DNA of 64,000 nt. Source: JAVJUV01 sp040220415 (lineage in GTDB: Bacteria; Pseudomonadota; Alphaproteobacteria; Rhodobacterales; Rhodobacteraceae). Each line of letters begins with the position of its first letter. Within the stretch, counting starts at the first letter, position 1. Both the position numbers and the translations under genes were made by a program. Shown here in pieces: positions 51,946 through 62,143 of this stretch. The notes under the pieces are model-generated. The model was not told where the DNA came from, searched no databases, and was given only the letters and a program-made list of their open reading frames with translations. The stretch covers positions 124,001 to 188,000 of the forward strand of contig JAVJUV010000089.1 of the NCBI GenBank assembly GCA_040220415.1, written 5' to 3'.

Positions 51946-51972
51946 GGTATACCGTATGCCTTGGTATGCCGT
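51946..51972. repeat. Direct repeats GGTATRCCGT
   Basis: GGTATACCGT at 51946-51955 and GGTATGCCGT at 51963-51972 repeat with a 17-base period; the first contains the palindrome GGTATACC. They lie about 100 bases upstream of the small minus-strand gene and 90 bases upstream of the rpsA promoter, so they could be a regulator site for either. Confidence 0.5.
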
Positions 51973-52060
51973 GCGACGCCCGTTTGGCGGTCCGCCCGCT
52001 GGACGCCCCCCGGATGGTACGGGCCGAAATCGCGGAAAGCCGCCCACGGCTGCTGCGGTC

Positions 52061-52089
52061 TTGCCTTGAGCGCAAATCCCGCCTATAGA
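52061..52089 (+). promoter_or_regulatory. Sigma70-type promoter of rpsA
   Basis: TTGCCT (52061-52066), a 17-base spacer and TATAGA (52084-52089) give a near-consensus housekeeping promoter. Transcription should start near 52096, leaving a leader of about 165 bases before the rpsA ATG. Confidence 0.65.
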
Positions 52090-52136
52090 CCGCGCGTCGA
52101 AGCGGCGGTTACAGCCGTGAGCGCGAGACTTGAGCA

Positions 52137-52156
52137 GGGTCGGTAAACACCGACCC
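52137..52156 (+). promoter_or_regulatory. Stem-loop in the rpsA leader
   Basis: GGGTCGGT (52137-52144) and ACCGACCC (52149-52156) form a perfect 8-bp stem with loop AAAC, followed by TTCTTGTTT. It lies about 40 bases after the predicted start site, where an attenuator or autoregulatory site for S1 could act. The short T-rich tail makes premature termination possible. Confidence 0.55.
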
Positions 52157-52260
52157 TTCTTGTTTGCGTTACACGAACGGAACCGTCAGAGACCAACCCC
52201 AAGACCGGCGGAGACAACCGCGCGGCCAGTGAAATCGAAAAGATAGGATACGAAACACGC

Positions 52261-53946
52261 ATGTGCGCTAAAGCAACCATGGAGGAGTTCGAGGCCCTCC
52301 TGAACGAAAGCCTCGAAATCGACACGCCCGACGAAGGGTCGGTTGTCAAAGGCAGGGTCATCGCCATCGAGGCGGGACAGGCCATCATCGACGTAGGCTA
52401 CAAGATGGAAGGCCGCGTCGATCTCAAGGAATTCGCAAATCCCGGTGAAGCCCCCGAAATCGCCGTCGGCGACGAGGTCGAGGTTTACCTGGACCGCGTC
52501 GAGAACGCACGCGGCGAAGCGTCGATCAGCCGCGACAAGGCCCGCCGCGAGGCCGCCTGGGACAAGCTGGAGAAGGCATACGCAGACGACGCCCGCGTCG
52601 AGGGCGCGATCTTCGGCCGCGTCAAGGGCGGGTTCACCGTCGATCTGGGCGGCGCCGTCGCGTTCCTGCCCGGCAGCCAGGTCGATGTGCGCCCCGTGCG
52701 CGACGCCGGCCCGCTGATGGGCATGAAGCAGCCCTTCCAGATCCTGAAAATGGATCGCCGCCGCGGCAACATCGTCGTGTCCCGCCGCGCCATCCTGGAA
52801 GAAAGCCGCGCCGAACAGCGCGCCGAGGTCATCTCGAAGATCCAGGAAGGCGATGCGGTCGACGGCGTGGTCAAGAACATCACCGAATACGGTGCGTTCG
52901 TTGATCTGGGCGGTGTCGACGGTCTGCTGCACGTCACCGACATGGCATGGCGCCGTGTCAACCACCCGTCCGAGATCGTGTCGATCGGCGAGACGGTGAA
53001 GGTGCAGGTCATCAAGATCAACAAGGAAACCCACCGCATCAGCCTGGGCATGAAGCAGCTTCAGGAAGATCCGTGGGATGCCGTCGAAAAGAACTATCCC
53101 CTGGGGTCGGTCCATCAGGGCCGCGTGACGAACATCACCGACTATGGTGCGTTCGTCGAACTGGAAGCCGGTGTCGAAGGCCTGGTCCACGTCTCGGAGA
53201 TGAGCTGGACCAAGAAGAACGTGCACCCCGGCAAGATCGTCTCCACTTCGCAGGAAGTGGACGTCATGGTTCTGGAAATCGATCCGGCCAAACGCCGCGT
53301 GTCGCTTGGCCTGAAGCAGACCCAGCGCAACCCGTGGGAAGTCTTCGCGGAAACGCACCCGGTCGGAACGCATGTCGAGGGCGAGGTCAAGAACATCACC
53401 GAGTTCGGTCTGTTCGTCGGTCTAGAGAACGACATCGACGGCATGGTTCACCTTTCGGACCTGTCGTGGGACCAGCGTGGCGAGGACGCCATCCAGGAAT
53501 TCCGCAAGGGCGACACGGTCAAGGCCGTGGTCACCGAGGTGGACGTCGAGAAAGAACGTATCTCGCTTTCGATCAAGGCGCTTGACGACAGCTTCTCGGG
53601 CGTTGTCGAGGGCGTGAAGCGCGGCTCGATCGTCACGGTCGTCGTGACCGCGATCGAGGATGGCGGGATCGAGGTGGAGTACGAAGGCATGAAGTCCTTC
53701 ATCCGCCGTTCGGACCTGTCGCGCGACCGCGCCGAACAGCGCCCCGACCGTTTCTCGGTCGGTGACAAGGTCGATGTCCGCGTCACCAACGTCGATCCGA
53801 AGACCCGCAAGCTGGGCCTGTCGATCAAGGCGCGCGAGATCGCCGAGGAAAAGGAAGCCGTCGAGCAGTTCGGGTCGTCCGACTCGGGCGCGTCGCTGGG
53901 CGACATCCTTGGTGCGGCGCTCAGCAAGGGCGACGACAACAAGTAA
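52261..53946 (+). CDS. rpsA: 30S ribosomal protein S1
   Basis: A 561-residue S1 with six S1 (OB-fold) repeats. Typical repeat phrases are GRVIAIEAGQAIIDVGYKME in the first, TEYGAFVDLGGVDGLLHVTD in the third, and further copies to about residue 530. It brings mRNA to the small ribosomal subunit. The ATG is at 52261. A strong promoter, a leader stem-loop and an intrinsic terminator make it a self-contained transcription unit. Confidence 0.97.
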   Translation: MCAKATMEEFEALLNESLEIDTPDEGSVVKGRVIAIEAGQAIIDVGYKMEGRVDLKEFANPGEAPEIAVGDEVEVYLDRVENARGEASISRDKARREAAWDKLEKAYADDARVEGAIFGRVKGGFTVDLGGAVAFLPGSQVDVRPVRDAGPLMGMKQPFQILKMDRRRGNIVVSRRAILEESRAEQRAEVISKIQEGDAVDGVVKNITEYGAFVDLGGVDGLLHVTDMAWRRVNHPSEIVSIGETVKVQVIKINKETHRISLGMKQLQEDPWDAVEKNYPLGSVHQGRVTNITDYGAFVELEAGVEGLVHVSEMSWTKKNVHPGKIVSTSQEVDVMVLEIDPAKRRVSLGLKQTQRNPWEVFAETHPVGTHVEGEVKNITEFGLFVGLENDIDGMVHLSDLSWDQRGEDAIQEFRKGDTVKAVVTEVDVEKERISLSIKALDDSFSGVVEGVKRGSIVTVVVTAIEDGGIEVEYEGMKSFIRRSDLSRDRAEQRPDRFSVGDKVDVRVTNVDPKTRKLGLSIKAREIAEEKEAVEQFGSSDSGASLGDILGAALSKGDDNK

Positions 53947-53972
53947 GAGGGCCGGTCAACCCGGACCGGAAA

Positions 53973-54001
53973 GGCTCCGCTTCGGCGGAGCCTTTTCTTT
54001 T
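53973..54001 (+). terminator. Intrinsic terminator of rpsA
   Basis: GGCTCCGC (53973-53980), loop TTCG, GCGGAGCC (53985-53992) and the tail TTTTCTTTT give a textbook Rho-independent terminator 26 bases after the rpsA stop. Confidence 0.93.
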
Positions 54002-54132
54002 GGTTCGCCCGGTCGCGGCGCTTCCATTGGTGCCATTCCGGAAACCATCAGTTTCTGCACACTTATCTCCTTCCCGCCAGACAATCGGACATGCGACATC
54101 TTCACCGTTGGTAAGTACCGGGGGTTTACGAG

Positions 54133-54747
54133 ATGGCGTCGAAGCGAGGGGATACCGCGGACCGGATATTGTCGGCCGCGCGCGAAGTGGTCCGCGAAGT
54201 CGGTCCCGACAGGCTGACATTCGATTCCATCGCGGAAAAGGTCGGCATATCGAAACAGGCCGTGCTTTACTGGTTTCCGAACAAGGCCCGCCTGATCGAG
54301 GCGCTGGTGCGTCCCGCGCTTGAAGCCGAAAGCGCGGCGGGCCGCAGCGCAATCCGCACCTCGGCCGACGCCGGCGACGCGATCCGGTCCTACGTGACCG
54401 CGCTGGCTGTCTTCCACACCTCGGATTTGGACCGCTTCCGCCTGATGTACGTGACCCCGCAGATCGGCCAGCGCCCGGGCCGCAGCGGTCAGATGCTGAC
54501 CACGCTTGGCCGGATTCACCCCGCCACCACAGCGATGTACGACACGCTGGCCGAGCAACTGGTCAAGGCCGGCCGCTACAAGCGCCTGGTCGATGCCCGC
54601 CGCGCCGCCGCCGCCATTCACACCGCCCTTCTGGGCCTGGTGCTGCGCATGGCGATGGCCGATGCGCTGAATGCGCCGCTTCGGCTGAAGGACGACGCGC
54701 TGGTCGATGCGCTGGTCGACGTGATGGCACCGCCGCGGGCCGCCTGA
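54133..54747 (+). CDS. TetR-family transcriptional regulator
   Basis: A 204-residue TetR-type regulator. The N-terminal helix-turn-helix reads ADRILSAAREVVREVGPDRL then TFDSIAEKVGISKQAVLYWF (about 8-50); the C-terminal ligand domain is not recognisable. Target genes are unknown; it is not obviously paired with the neighbouring methyltransferase. GGGGG-rich sequence with a weak ribosome site precedes the ATG. Confidence 0.88.
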   Translation: MASKRGDTADRILSAAREVVREVGPDRLTFDSIAEKVGISKQAVLYWFPNKARLIEALVRPALEAESAAGRSAIRTSADAGDAIRSYVTALAVFHTSDLDRFRLMYVTPQIGQRPGRSGQMLTTLGRIHPATTAMYDTLAEQLVKAGRYKRLVDARRAAAAIHTALLGLVLRMAMADALNAPLRLKDDALVDALVDVMAPPRAA

Positions 54748-54818
54748 CAACCGATCCGGCGGCTCTCGACGCTGCCGCCCGGTCTTACTAGACTGCCTTC
54801 GAACCGGAGAGCAGTTTG

Positions 54819-55511
54819 ATGAAAGACGCCCAGTCCGAGCCGCTGTCGCTAAGCGAGCTGGCCGACAAGTACGGGTCCGACAAGGGACCCAGAAAACACC
54901 GGTATACCGAGCTTTACGAGCTCCTGTTCCGACCGTTCCGCGACCGGCCTGTCACCTTCCTGGAGATGGGTTTGCTGATCGGCGGCCCCGAGCACGGCAT
55001 CGACGCGGGGCGCGAGACGAAGGATCTGCCGTCGATCCGCATGTGGCTGGAATATTTCAGCCGCGCAGAGATCATCGGCCTCGATATCTCGGATTTCTCG
55101 TGGTTCCGGCATCCGCGTTTCCGCTTCGTCCAGTGCGACATGGATCGGCGCGCCAATATCGCGCGGGCGGCGGCCGAGATCGGGGCGGTGGATATCGTGA
55201 TCGACGACGCCAGCCATGCCAGCCACCACCAGCAGAATGCCTTTCTGGAGCTGTTCCCGGCGCTGCCTGCGGGCGGCCTCTACGTGATCGAGGATCTGCG
55301 CTGGCAGCCCGAGACTTTCGAGAAACCCGGCATCACCAAGACCGCCAGTCTGTTCCGCGGCTTCTCGGAGACGCGCGAATTCCACCATGACGATCCCGAG
55401 ACCGAGGCCGCTTTCCGAGCCCTTGCATCCGACATCTCGGGCTGTTTCGTATTCCAGGTGAAATACACGAAGACGCGGCGGGACCAGGTGGCCGTGATCC
55501 ACAAGAGGTAA
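54819..55511 (+). CDS. SAM-dependent methyltransferase (macrocin O-methyltransferase-like)
   Basis: A 230-residue methyltransferase. It opens LADKYGSDKGPRKHRYTELY, a pattern shared with macrocin/TylF-like and cephalosporin hydroxylase-like methyltransferases, followed by TFLEMGLLIGG (SAM site), IIGLDISDF and VDIVIDDASHASHH (metal/acid region). Substrate unknown. The ATG at 54819 has GGAGAG upstream. It ends four bases before gnd. Confidence 0.75.
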   Translation: MKDAQSEPLSLSELADKYGSDKGPRKHRYTELYELLFRPFRDRPVTFLEMGLLIGGPEHGIDAGRETKDLPSIRMWLEYFSRAEIIGLDISDFSWFRHPRFRFVQCDMDRRANIARAAAEIGAVDIVIDDASHASHHQQNAFLELFPALPAGGLYVIEDLRWQPETFEKPGITKTASLFRGFSETREFHHDDPETEAAFRALASDISGCFVFQVKYTKTRRDQVAVIHKR

Positions 55512-55514
55512 GCC

Positions 55515-56912
55515 ATGGAACGGATCGGACTGACGGGACTGGGCACGATGGGCGCGGCCCTTGCGCTCAACATGGCGGACAGGGGTTTCGACGTGGCCGT
55601 GCACAACCGGTCGAACGAGAAGGTCGACGACTTCATGGCGGGGGCCGGAGAACTGGCCGGCCGACTGACGCCGACCTATGAACTGGCCGAGCTTGTCGCC
55701 GCGCTCGACAGTCCGCGCGCTGTCATCATCATGGTCAAGGCAGGCGAGGCGGTGGACGCCGTGATCGACGCGCTGGCGCCGCTTCTGGACAAGGGCGACC
55801 TGATCGTCGATGCGGGCAACGCCGACTTCAACGATACGCGCCGCCGGACGACGGCGTTGACCGAAATGGGTCTGGGGTTCCTTGGCATGGGTGTCTCGGG
55901 CGGCGAAGAGGGCGCGCGGCACGGACCCTCGATCATGGTGGGCGGCAGCCGCGAAAGCTATGAGACCATCGAGGACATCGTTACCGCCATCGCCGCCCGC
56001 TACCAGGGCGCGCCCTGTGCCGACTGGCTGGGGCCGGATGGCGCGGGGCATTTCGTCAAGACCGTTCACAACGGCATCGAATACGCCGACATGCAGCTGA
56101 TCGCCGAGGTCTACGGGCTGTTGCGCGCGGGCGGGCGCGATCTGGAAAAGATGGCCGCGCTGTTCCGCACCTGGAACGAAGGCCCGCTGCACTCTTATCT
56201 GATCGAGATCACCGGCGAGGTGCTTGCCGCCCACGATCCGGAAACCGGAAAGCCCGTGGTCGACGTCATCCTGGACAGCGCCGGGCAGAAGGGCACCGGC
56301 AGCTGGACGGTGATCGAGGCGCTGAAACTGGGCCAGTCGGCCACCACGATCGAAGCCGCGGTGGCCGCGCGGTCCTGGTCGGCGGCCAAGGACATGCGGG
56401 CCGAGGCCGAGGCAGCATATCCCAGGGGGCGCGACATGACAGGTGAAATCCTGGACGCGGACCTCGAGCGCGCGCTGCTGGCGGCGCGGATCATCGGCTA
56501 TGGGCAGGGCATGACCCTGCTGGCCGCGGCGTCCCGGCACTTCGACTGGTCGCTGGATCTGTCACGCGTCGCCGAGATCTGGCGCGCGGGATGCATCATC
56601 CGTTCCTCCCTGCTGGACGAGATCGCCACCGCCTTCGACAACGGCGTGCCGCACGATCAGCTGATCCTCGCGCCGGCCTTCATCGCCAGGCTGCGCGAAA
56701 CGGTTCCGGCACTTCGCCGCGTGGTCGCCGCATCGGTTCACCACGGCCTGCCGGTGCCGGCGATGGCCTCGGCGCTTTCGTATTTCGACACGGTGCGGCG
56801 CGCGCGCGGCACCGCCGACCTGATCCAGGCACAGCGGGACTTCTTCGGCCGGCACGGATTCGAGCGCGTCGACCGGGATGGCTCGGGCTTTCACGGCCCG
56901 TGGGCCGGCTGA
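55515..56912 (+). CDS. gnd: 6-phosphogluconate dehydrogenase (decarboxylating)
   Basis: A 465-residue enzyme of the oxidative pentose phosphate pathway, making ribulose-5-phosphate, CO2 and NADPH. The nucleotide loop is GLTGLGTMGAALALNMADRG, the substrate motif is GMGVSGGEEGARHGPSIMVG and the catalytic Lys/His are in HFVKTVHNGIEYADMQ. Length and motifs are complete. An 8-bp hairpin directly follows the stop. Confidence 0.95.
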   Translation: MERIGLTGLGTMGAALALNMADRGFDVAVHNRSNEKVDDFMAGAGELAGRLTPTYELAELVAALDSPRAVIIMVKAGEAVDAVIDALAPLLDKGDLIVDAGNADFNDTRRRTTALTEMGLGFLGMGVSGGEEGARHGPSIMVGGSRESYETIEDIVTAIAARYQGAPCADWLGPDGAGHFVKTVHNGIEYADMQLIAEVYGLLRAGGRDLEKMAALFRTWNEGPLHSYLIEITGEVLAAHDPETGKPVVDVILDSAGQKGTGSWTVIEALKLGQSATTIEAAVAARSWSAAKDMRAEAEAAYPRGRDMTGEILDADLERALLAARIIGYGQGMTLLAAASRHFDWSLDLSRVAEIWRAGCIIRSSLLDEIATAFDNGVPHDQLILAPAFIARLRETVPALRRVVAASVHHGLPVPAMASALSYFDTVRRARGTADLIQAQRDFFGRHGFERVDRDGSGFHGPWAG

Positions 56913-56968
56913 GGGGGCTTCCCGCCCCCTCAAACTCCCCCGGGAGTATTTCGAAAAAGAAGAAGCGG
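56911..56968. repeat. Hairpin plus second copy of the GTATTT..AAGA.GAAGCGG element
   Basis: GAGGGGGC (56911-56918) and GCCCCCTC (56924-56931) form a stem right at the gnd stop. The element gagtatttcgaaaaagaaga then agcgg follows at 56944-56968 and matches the copy at 36656-36680 in 19 of 25 bases. Convergent gnd and pnp genes meet here, so it may serve as a two-way terminator region. Confidence 0.65.
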
Positions 56969-56982
56969 AAAAATACCTGTTT

Positions 56983-57789
56983 TCAGGTATTTGAAATATT
57001 TCTGAGAAAGCCGTGGATGACCCGTTCCAGCTTGGCGGCACCCACCGGCGCGCTGGCCTTGGTGTGCTCGTGGCTGATCTGCTCGTTGCCCAGACCGGCC
57101 GCCATGTTGGTGACGACAGAGACGGCGCAGCACCTGAGACCAAGGAAACGGCCCAGGATGATCTCGGGCACGGTTGACATGCCGACGGCGTCGGCGCCCA
57201 GGATCTTCAGCGCCCGGATCTCGGCGGGCGTCTCGAAGTTGGGCCCCGAGTACCAGGCATAGACGCCTTCGATCAGCGGGATGTCCTCGGCCTGGGCCAC
57301 CGCGCGAAGATCGGCGCGCAGGGCAGGGTCGTAGGCCTCGGTCAGGTTGACGAAACGCCGGTCGGTCGGTTCTCCGATCAGGGGGCTCTTGCCCGAGTAA
57401 TTGATGTGATCGCGGATCAGCATCAGGTTGCCGGGCGGAATTTCGGGCAGGAACGATCCGCAGGCATTGGTGACGAACAGCGTGTCGATCCCCAGCGAGG
57501 TCAGAACTTCCAGCGGCAGGCGCATCGCGTCGGCGCGGCCCTTCTCGTAGTAGTGCTCGCGCCCGCCCAGAACCGCCACCTCGACGCCTTCCAGCCGCCC
57601 GATCGTCAGCTTGGGACTATGGCCCGAGACGCCGGCATGGGGAAAGCCCGGCAGTTCGGTATAGTCGAGTGCCACGCCCTCGACCGCGTCCGCCAGCCCC
57701 CCGAGGCCGGAACCCAGGATGAAGCCGATGCGCGGCCGGAATTCGGGCGCGCGCGCCCGCACGGTGGCAAGTGCGGCCTCGAAGGTCAT
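56983..57789 (-). CDS. Purine nucleoside phosphorylase (trimeric PNP/MTAP family)
   Basis: A 268-residue phosphorylase that splits purine nucleosides to base and ribose-1-phosphate. Key segments are IGFILGSGLGGLAD, GREHYYEKG, VTNACGSFLPEIPPG and a late VGMSTVPEIILGRF. The trimeric (inosine-guanosine) type is suggested, though MTAP-like activity is possible. The ATG at 57789 overlaps the ureG stop (ATGA), so it is transcribed as the last gene of the urease operon. Nucleoside breakdown and urea use both serve nitrogen salvage. Confidence 0.88.
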   Translation of the reverse strand: MTFEAALATVRARAPEFRPRIGFILGSGLGGLADAVEGVALDYTELPGFPHAGVSGHSPKLTIGRLEGVEVAVLGGREHYYEKGRADAMRLPLEVLTSLGIDTLFVTNACGSFLPEIPPGNLMLIRDHINYSGKSPLIGEPTDRRFVNLTEAYDPALRADLRAVAQAEDIPLIEGVYAWYSGPNFETPAEIRALKILGADAVGMSTVPEIILGRFLGLRCCAVSVVTNMAAGLGNEQISHEHTKASAPVGAAKLERVIHGFLRNISNT

Positions 57790-58400
57790 GCCAGGCCCCC
57801 GATCTCGCGGACAGCGGCCAGGACCGCCTCGGATCCGTCGTCGTGGCGCAGCGCGGTGAACAGGAACGGCCGCTCGCCCCGCATGCGTCTGGCGTCCCTG
57901 TCCATCACTTCCAGCGACGCGCCCACATGCGGCGCAAGGTCGGTCTTGTTGATGACCAGAATGTCGGATTTCGTAATGGCCGGGCCGCCCTTGCGGGGGA
58001 TTTCCTCGCCTGCGGCGACGTCGATGACGTAAATCGTCAAGTCCGCAAGCTCGGGACTGAAGGTGGCCGACAGGTTGTCGCCGCCGGATTCGATCAGCAG
58101 GACTTCGAGGTCGGGGTGGCGTCTGGTCATCTCGGCGACCGCGGCCAGGTTGATCGAGGCATCCTCGCGGATCGCGGTGTGCGGACAGCCCCCGGTCTCG
58201 ACGCCCATGACCCGGTCGCCCGGCAGGATCTGCATCCGCATCAGCGCCTCGGCGTCTTCCTGGGTGTAGATGTCGTTGGTGATCACCGCGACCGACGTTG
58301 CAGGGTGCATCAGCCTGGCCAGTTTCGCGGTCAGCGTGGTCTTGCCCGCGCCCACCGGGCCGCCGATGCCGACGCGCAGAGGTCCGTTCATTCTGGTCAT
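57786..58400 (-). CDS. ureG: Urease accessory GTPase UreG
   Basis: A 204-residue SIMIBI GTPase that drives nickel delivery to urease with UreE, UreF and UreD. The P-loop is GGPVGAGKTTL, the CPH metal site is ETGGCPHTAIRED, and LIESGGDNLSATFSPELADL and INKTDLAP complete the G-domain. The ATG at 58400 overlaps the ureF stop (ATGA). Confidence 0.96.
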   Translation of the reverse strand: MTRMNGPLRVGIGGPVGAGKTTLTAKLARLMHPATSVAVITNDIYTQEDAEALMRMQILPGDRVMGVETGGCPHTAIREDASINLAAVAEMTRRHPDLEVLLIESGGDNLSATFSPELADLTIYVIDVAAGEEIPRKGGPAITKSDILVINKTDLAPHVGASLEVMDRDARRMRGERPFLFTALRHDDGSEAVLAAVREIGGLA

Positions 58401-59044
58401 GACTGAAATAGCCTCGGTTCCATCGTTTCGTGCCGCATGGATGCGATATCCGATCCCCAGGCGTTCGACCAGAGGTCGTCGGGATCGGCGGCAAGCGCTT
58501 CCCGGGCGGTTTCGCGACAAAGCGGGGTCAGCGCGGCCAGAACGACCTGACCATTCGTCTGGCCCAGCGGCATCAGCCGGATCGCCGCCGAGACGAGGTT
58601 CGAGGCGAGGGCCTGCAGATACATCGCCGCCGTGGTCCCGGCCGGCAGGGCCTTCAGGCCCGCCGCGCGCCCGACGGCCACGGGGTACATCAGGTCCGGC
58701 ACGTCCAGGCCCCAGACCGCCCGCGTGGTGGCCGCGAAGGCGGCCCCCTGGCGCTCGCTTTCGCGGATGCGCTCGGCCGAGGCGGCGAAAGCGCGCGCGA
58801 TGCCGTCGATCCGGTGCACCTCGGGGTTCGTTTCGGCGCGGTGGGCGGCGGCAAGGAACACGGCGTCCGAGCGCCCCGACCCGTCGGCCAGAACGCCGGC
58901 AAGCCAGGCCCTGAGCGTCTCGGCATCGCTGATCCAGCCCTCGCGGATCGCCAGTTCCAGCCCGTGGGAATAGGCGAAAGCCCCCACCGGATAGGCGGGC
59001 GACAGCCACTGGGCCAGTGTCAGGATGTCCGGCTCAGTGCTCAT
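58397..59044 (-). CDS. ureF: Urease accessory protein UreF
   Basis: A 215-residue all-helical UreF. AQWLSPAYPVGAFAYSHGLE opens the family, and VSAAIRLMPLGQTNGQ and SMRHETMEPRLFQS mark the C-terminus. The start is taken at 59044. Upstream in the same frame are several more ATGs produced by the repeat that encodes the UreE histidine tail in another frame, so the start remains ambiguous within about 45 bases. It overlaps ureE by 11 bases. Confidence 0.93.
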   Translation of the reverse strand: MSTEPDILTLAQWLSPAYPVGAFAYSHGLELAIREGWISDAETLRAWLAGVLADGSGRSDAVFLAAAHRAETNPEVHRIDGIARAFAASAERIRESERQGAAFAATTRAVWGLDVPDLMYPVAVGRAAGLKALPAGTTAAMYLQALASNLVSAAIRLMPLGQTNGQVVLAALTPLCRETAREALAADPDDLWSNAWGSDIASMRHETMEPRLFQS

Positions 59045-59564
59045 GCCCGTGCTCATGCCCGTGCTCATGACCGTGCCCGTGCTCATGCCCGTGATCGTGG
59101 TGCGCGGTGTTGCCGTGTTCATGCGAATGGGTGCGCCCGTGGCCATAGGCGCCACCCTCGGGCGTGAACGGCTCGGTCACCGGCGTGACGGTCGCGCCCA
59201 GATGTTCCAGCATATGCCCGATCACCGCATCCTCGCGGATCAGAAGCCGGCCGGGTTCGATCTGGCAGGGGGTGTGCCGGTTGCCGACATGCCAGGCCAG
59301 CCGCGTCAGGTCCGGCCCGGTCACGGCCAACAGCGGTTCGGGCGCGGCGACGACCTCGATCAGGCGGCCGTCTTCCAGTTCGAACGCGTCGCCGTCGTCG
59401 AAATTTGTGGTCTGCGCCATGTCCACGACGAAAGACAGGCCGGCCTCGGTGGACAGCTTTTTCCGCCGGAAGAACCGGTCCTCGTAGGTCAGGCGGCAAC
59501 GCTCCGCAGAGCCGGTCCAGTGGCCCTTGCGCCGGATGGCCTGCGAGACGGGCAGGGCGCTCAT
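59034..59564 (-). CDS. ureE: Urease accessory nickel metallochaperone UreE
   Basis: A 176-residue nickel chaperone. The middle GNRHTPCQIEPGRLLIREDA and HMLEHLGATV match UreE, with the conserved metal His in the second. The C-terminal tail is very His-rich (GHGRTHSHEHG then HEHGHGHEHG repeats), typical of nickel-storing UreE forms. ATG at 59564. Overlaps ureF. Confidence 0.94.
   Translation of the reverse strand: MSALPVSQAIRRKGHWTGSAERCRLTYEDRFFRRKKLSTEAGLSFVVDMAQTTNFDDGDAFELEDGRLIEVVAAPEPLLAVTGPDLTRLAWHVGNRHTPCQIEPGRLLIREDAVIGHMLEHLGATVTPVTEPFTPEGGAYGHGRTHSHEHGNTAHHDHGHEHGHGHEHGHEHGHEH
59038..59100. repeat. Short tandem repeat encoding the UreE histidine tail
   Basis: The unit tcatgcccgtgc repeats about five times with small changes. 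On the minus strand it encodes HEHG repeats in ureE, and in the ureF frame it encodes MSTG-like units, each with a possible start codon. Confidence 0.85.
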
Positions 59565-59580
59565 GCAGCGCCCCTTCCGG

Positions 59581-59757
59581 TCAGACGAAAAAGATGTCGC
59601 GGTAGACGTGACGCGGAATATCGGCGCGGGTCAGGCCCATCGCCAGCAATTCGTCGTCCGTTTTCGCGTTCAGCGCACGGATCTGGTCCATGCGCGCATG
59701 GCGGTCGGCATAGGCGGTAAGGCCGCGGGTCAAGCCGTTGAAAAAGTTGCCTGTCAT
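59581..59757 (-). CDS. DUF1127-type small protein
   Basis: A 58-residue protein ending in LLAMGLTRADIPRHVYRDIF, the conserved DUF1127 pattern (DELLAMGLTR.DI). It starts MTGNFFNGLTRGLTAYADRH. Relatives in Rhodobacter act as small RNA-binding or stress-linked proteins; here the Arg-rich middle is modest. GGAGG lies six bases before the ATG. It lies between ureC and ureE on the same strand, 99 bases after ureC. Confidence 0.8.
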   Translation of the reverse strand: MTGNFFNGLTRGLTAYADRHARMDQIRALNAKTDDELLAMGLTRADIPRHVYRDIFFV

Positions 59758-59856
59758 CGGAAACCTCCAGTCTCAGGTAGGGTTTCCCTCCCTGAGCACG
59801 CAGGTAAGCGATCCTGACCGTTTCCACCACTTCCATATCTGCAATCCCGCTATGCA

Positions 59857-61617
<1,761 letters not shown>

Positions 61618-61618
61618 C

Positions 61619-62143
61619 TCAGTTTCTCCGTTGCATGGGGGCTTTGGCATTCTTCGGAAATGCCGGTCGTTCGCTGTCTGACATGCCAAGCCACCGGTGG
61701 ATTGCGGCGGTGCGTCTGGCTGCCAGCCTCTCGACAATGGGACGTTCGAAAGAGAGCGGAAGCCCGCGCTCGATCAGAAGACGCTCGGTGACGGCTGTTC
61801 CGTCCGGTGTTTTTTCGAGTTCGAACCGCCGTCGCCAGCGCCGCAGCAGGCCTCGGGTCTCGACCAGTTCGACCGAGTGGGCGGAGGGGTCGACCTTCGC
61901 GACGACGTAGTCGTATTTTCCTCCGGCGGGACCGGAGTGGACGGTGCATTTCTGACCTGCCGCCATCGCCCCGTTGGCGTGACCCGAGCCCGGACCCTCG
62001 AAATCGCAGCCGGCGTTTTCCAGAACGAACGGCGCCATGTGATTGGCATGCAGCAGCCAGACAAGTTCCAGTGGCGCATCGTAGACCTCGGTGGTCTCGC
62101 GCTGCCAGGTCCGGCCGATCTTGCGCCACCGAGCCTTGCTCAT
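61619..62143 (-). CDS. SRPBCC-fold hypothetical protein in the urease operon
   Basis: A 174-residue protein whose EVYDAPLELVWLLHANHMAP and FELEKTPDGTAVTERLLIER stretches look like a START/SRPBCC hydrophobic-ligand fold. No catalytic motif is seen, and I cannot name a function. Its start overlaps the AhpD-like stop (ATGA) and it ends one base before ureC, so it is firmly in the operon. Confidence 0.68.
   Translation of the reverse strand: MSKARWRKIGRTWQRETTEVYDAPLELVWLLHANHMAPFVLENAGCDFEGPGSGHANGAMAAGQKCTVHSGPAGGKYDYVVAKVDPSAHSVELVETRGLLRRWRRRFELEKTPDGTAVTERLLIERGLPLSFERPIVERLAARRTAAIHRWLGMSDSERPAFPKNAKAPMQRRN

Larger units (their letters stand above)
51846..52260. other. Long intergenic region before rpsA
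   Basis: This 415-base stretch holds the ribosome site of the small minus-strand gene at its left end, a pair of direct repeats at 51946-51972, a strong promoter at 52061-52089 and the rpsA leader with a stem-loop at 52137-52156. No further open frame with a ribosome site was found. Confidence 0.7.

Noticed and set aside
52137..52156. Stem-loop before rpsA as part of a tRNA
   Set aside because: Only one arm is present; no cloverleaf, anticodon or TPsiC arm can be drawn around it.
54849..56540. Minus-strand open frame of about 563 codons opposite the methyltransferase and gnd
   Set aside because: gnd is unmistakable on the plus strand; the antisense product has no motif.
59038..59100. Tandem repeat as a possible CRISPR array
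   Set aside because: Units are 12 bases without spacers and they encode the UreE His-tail.
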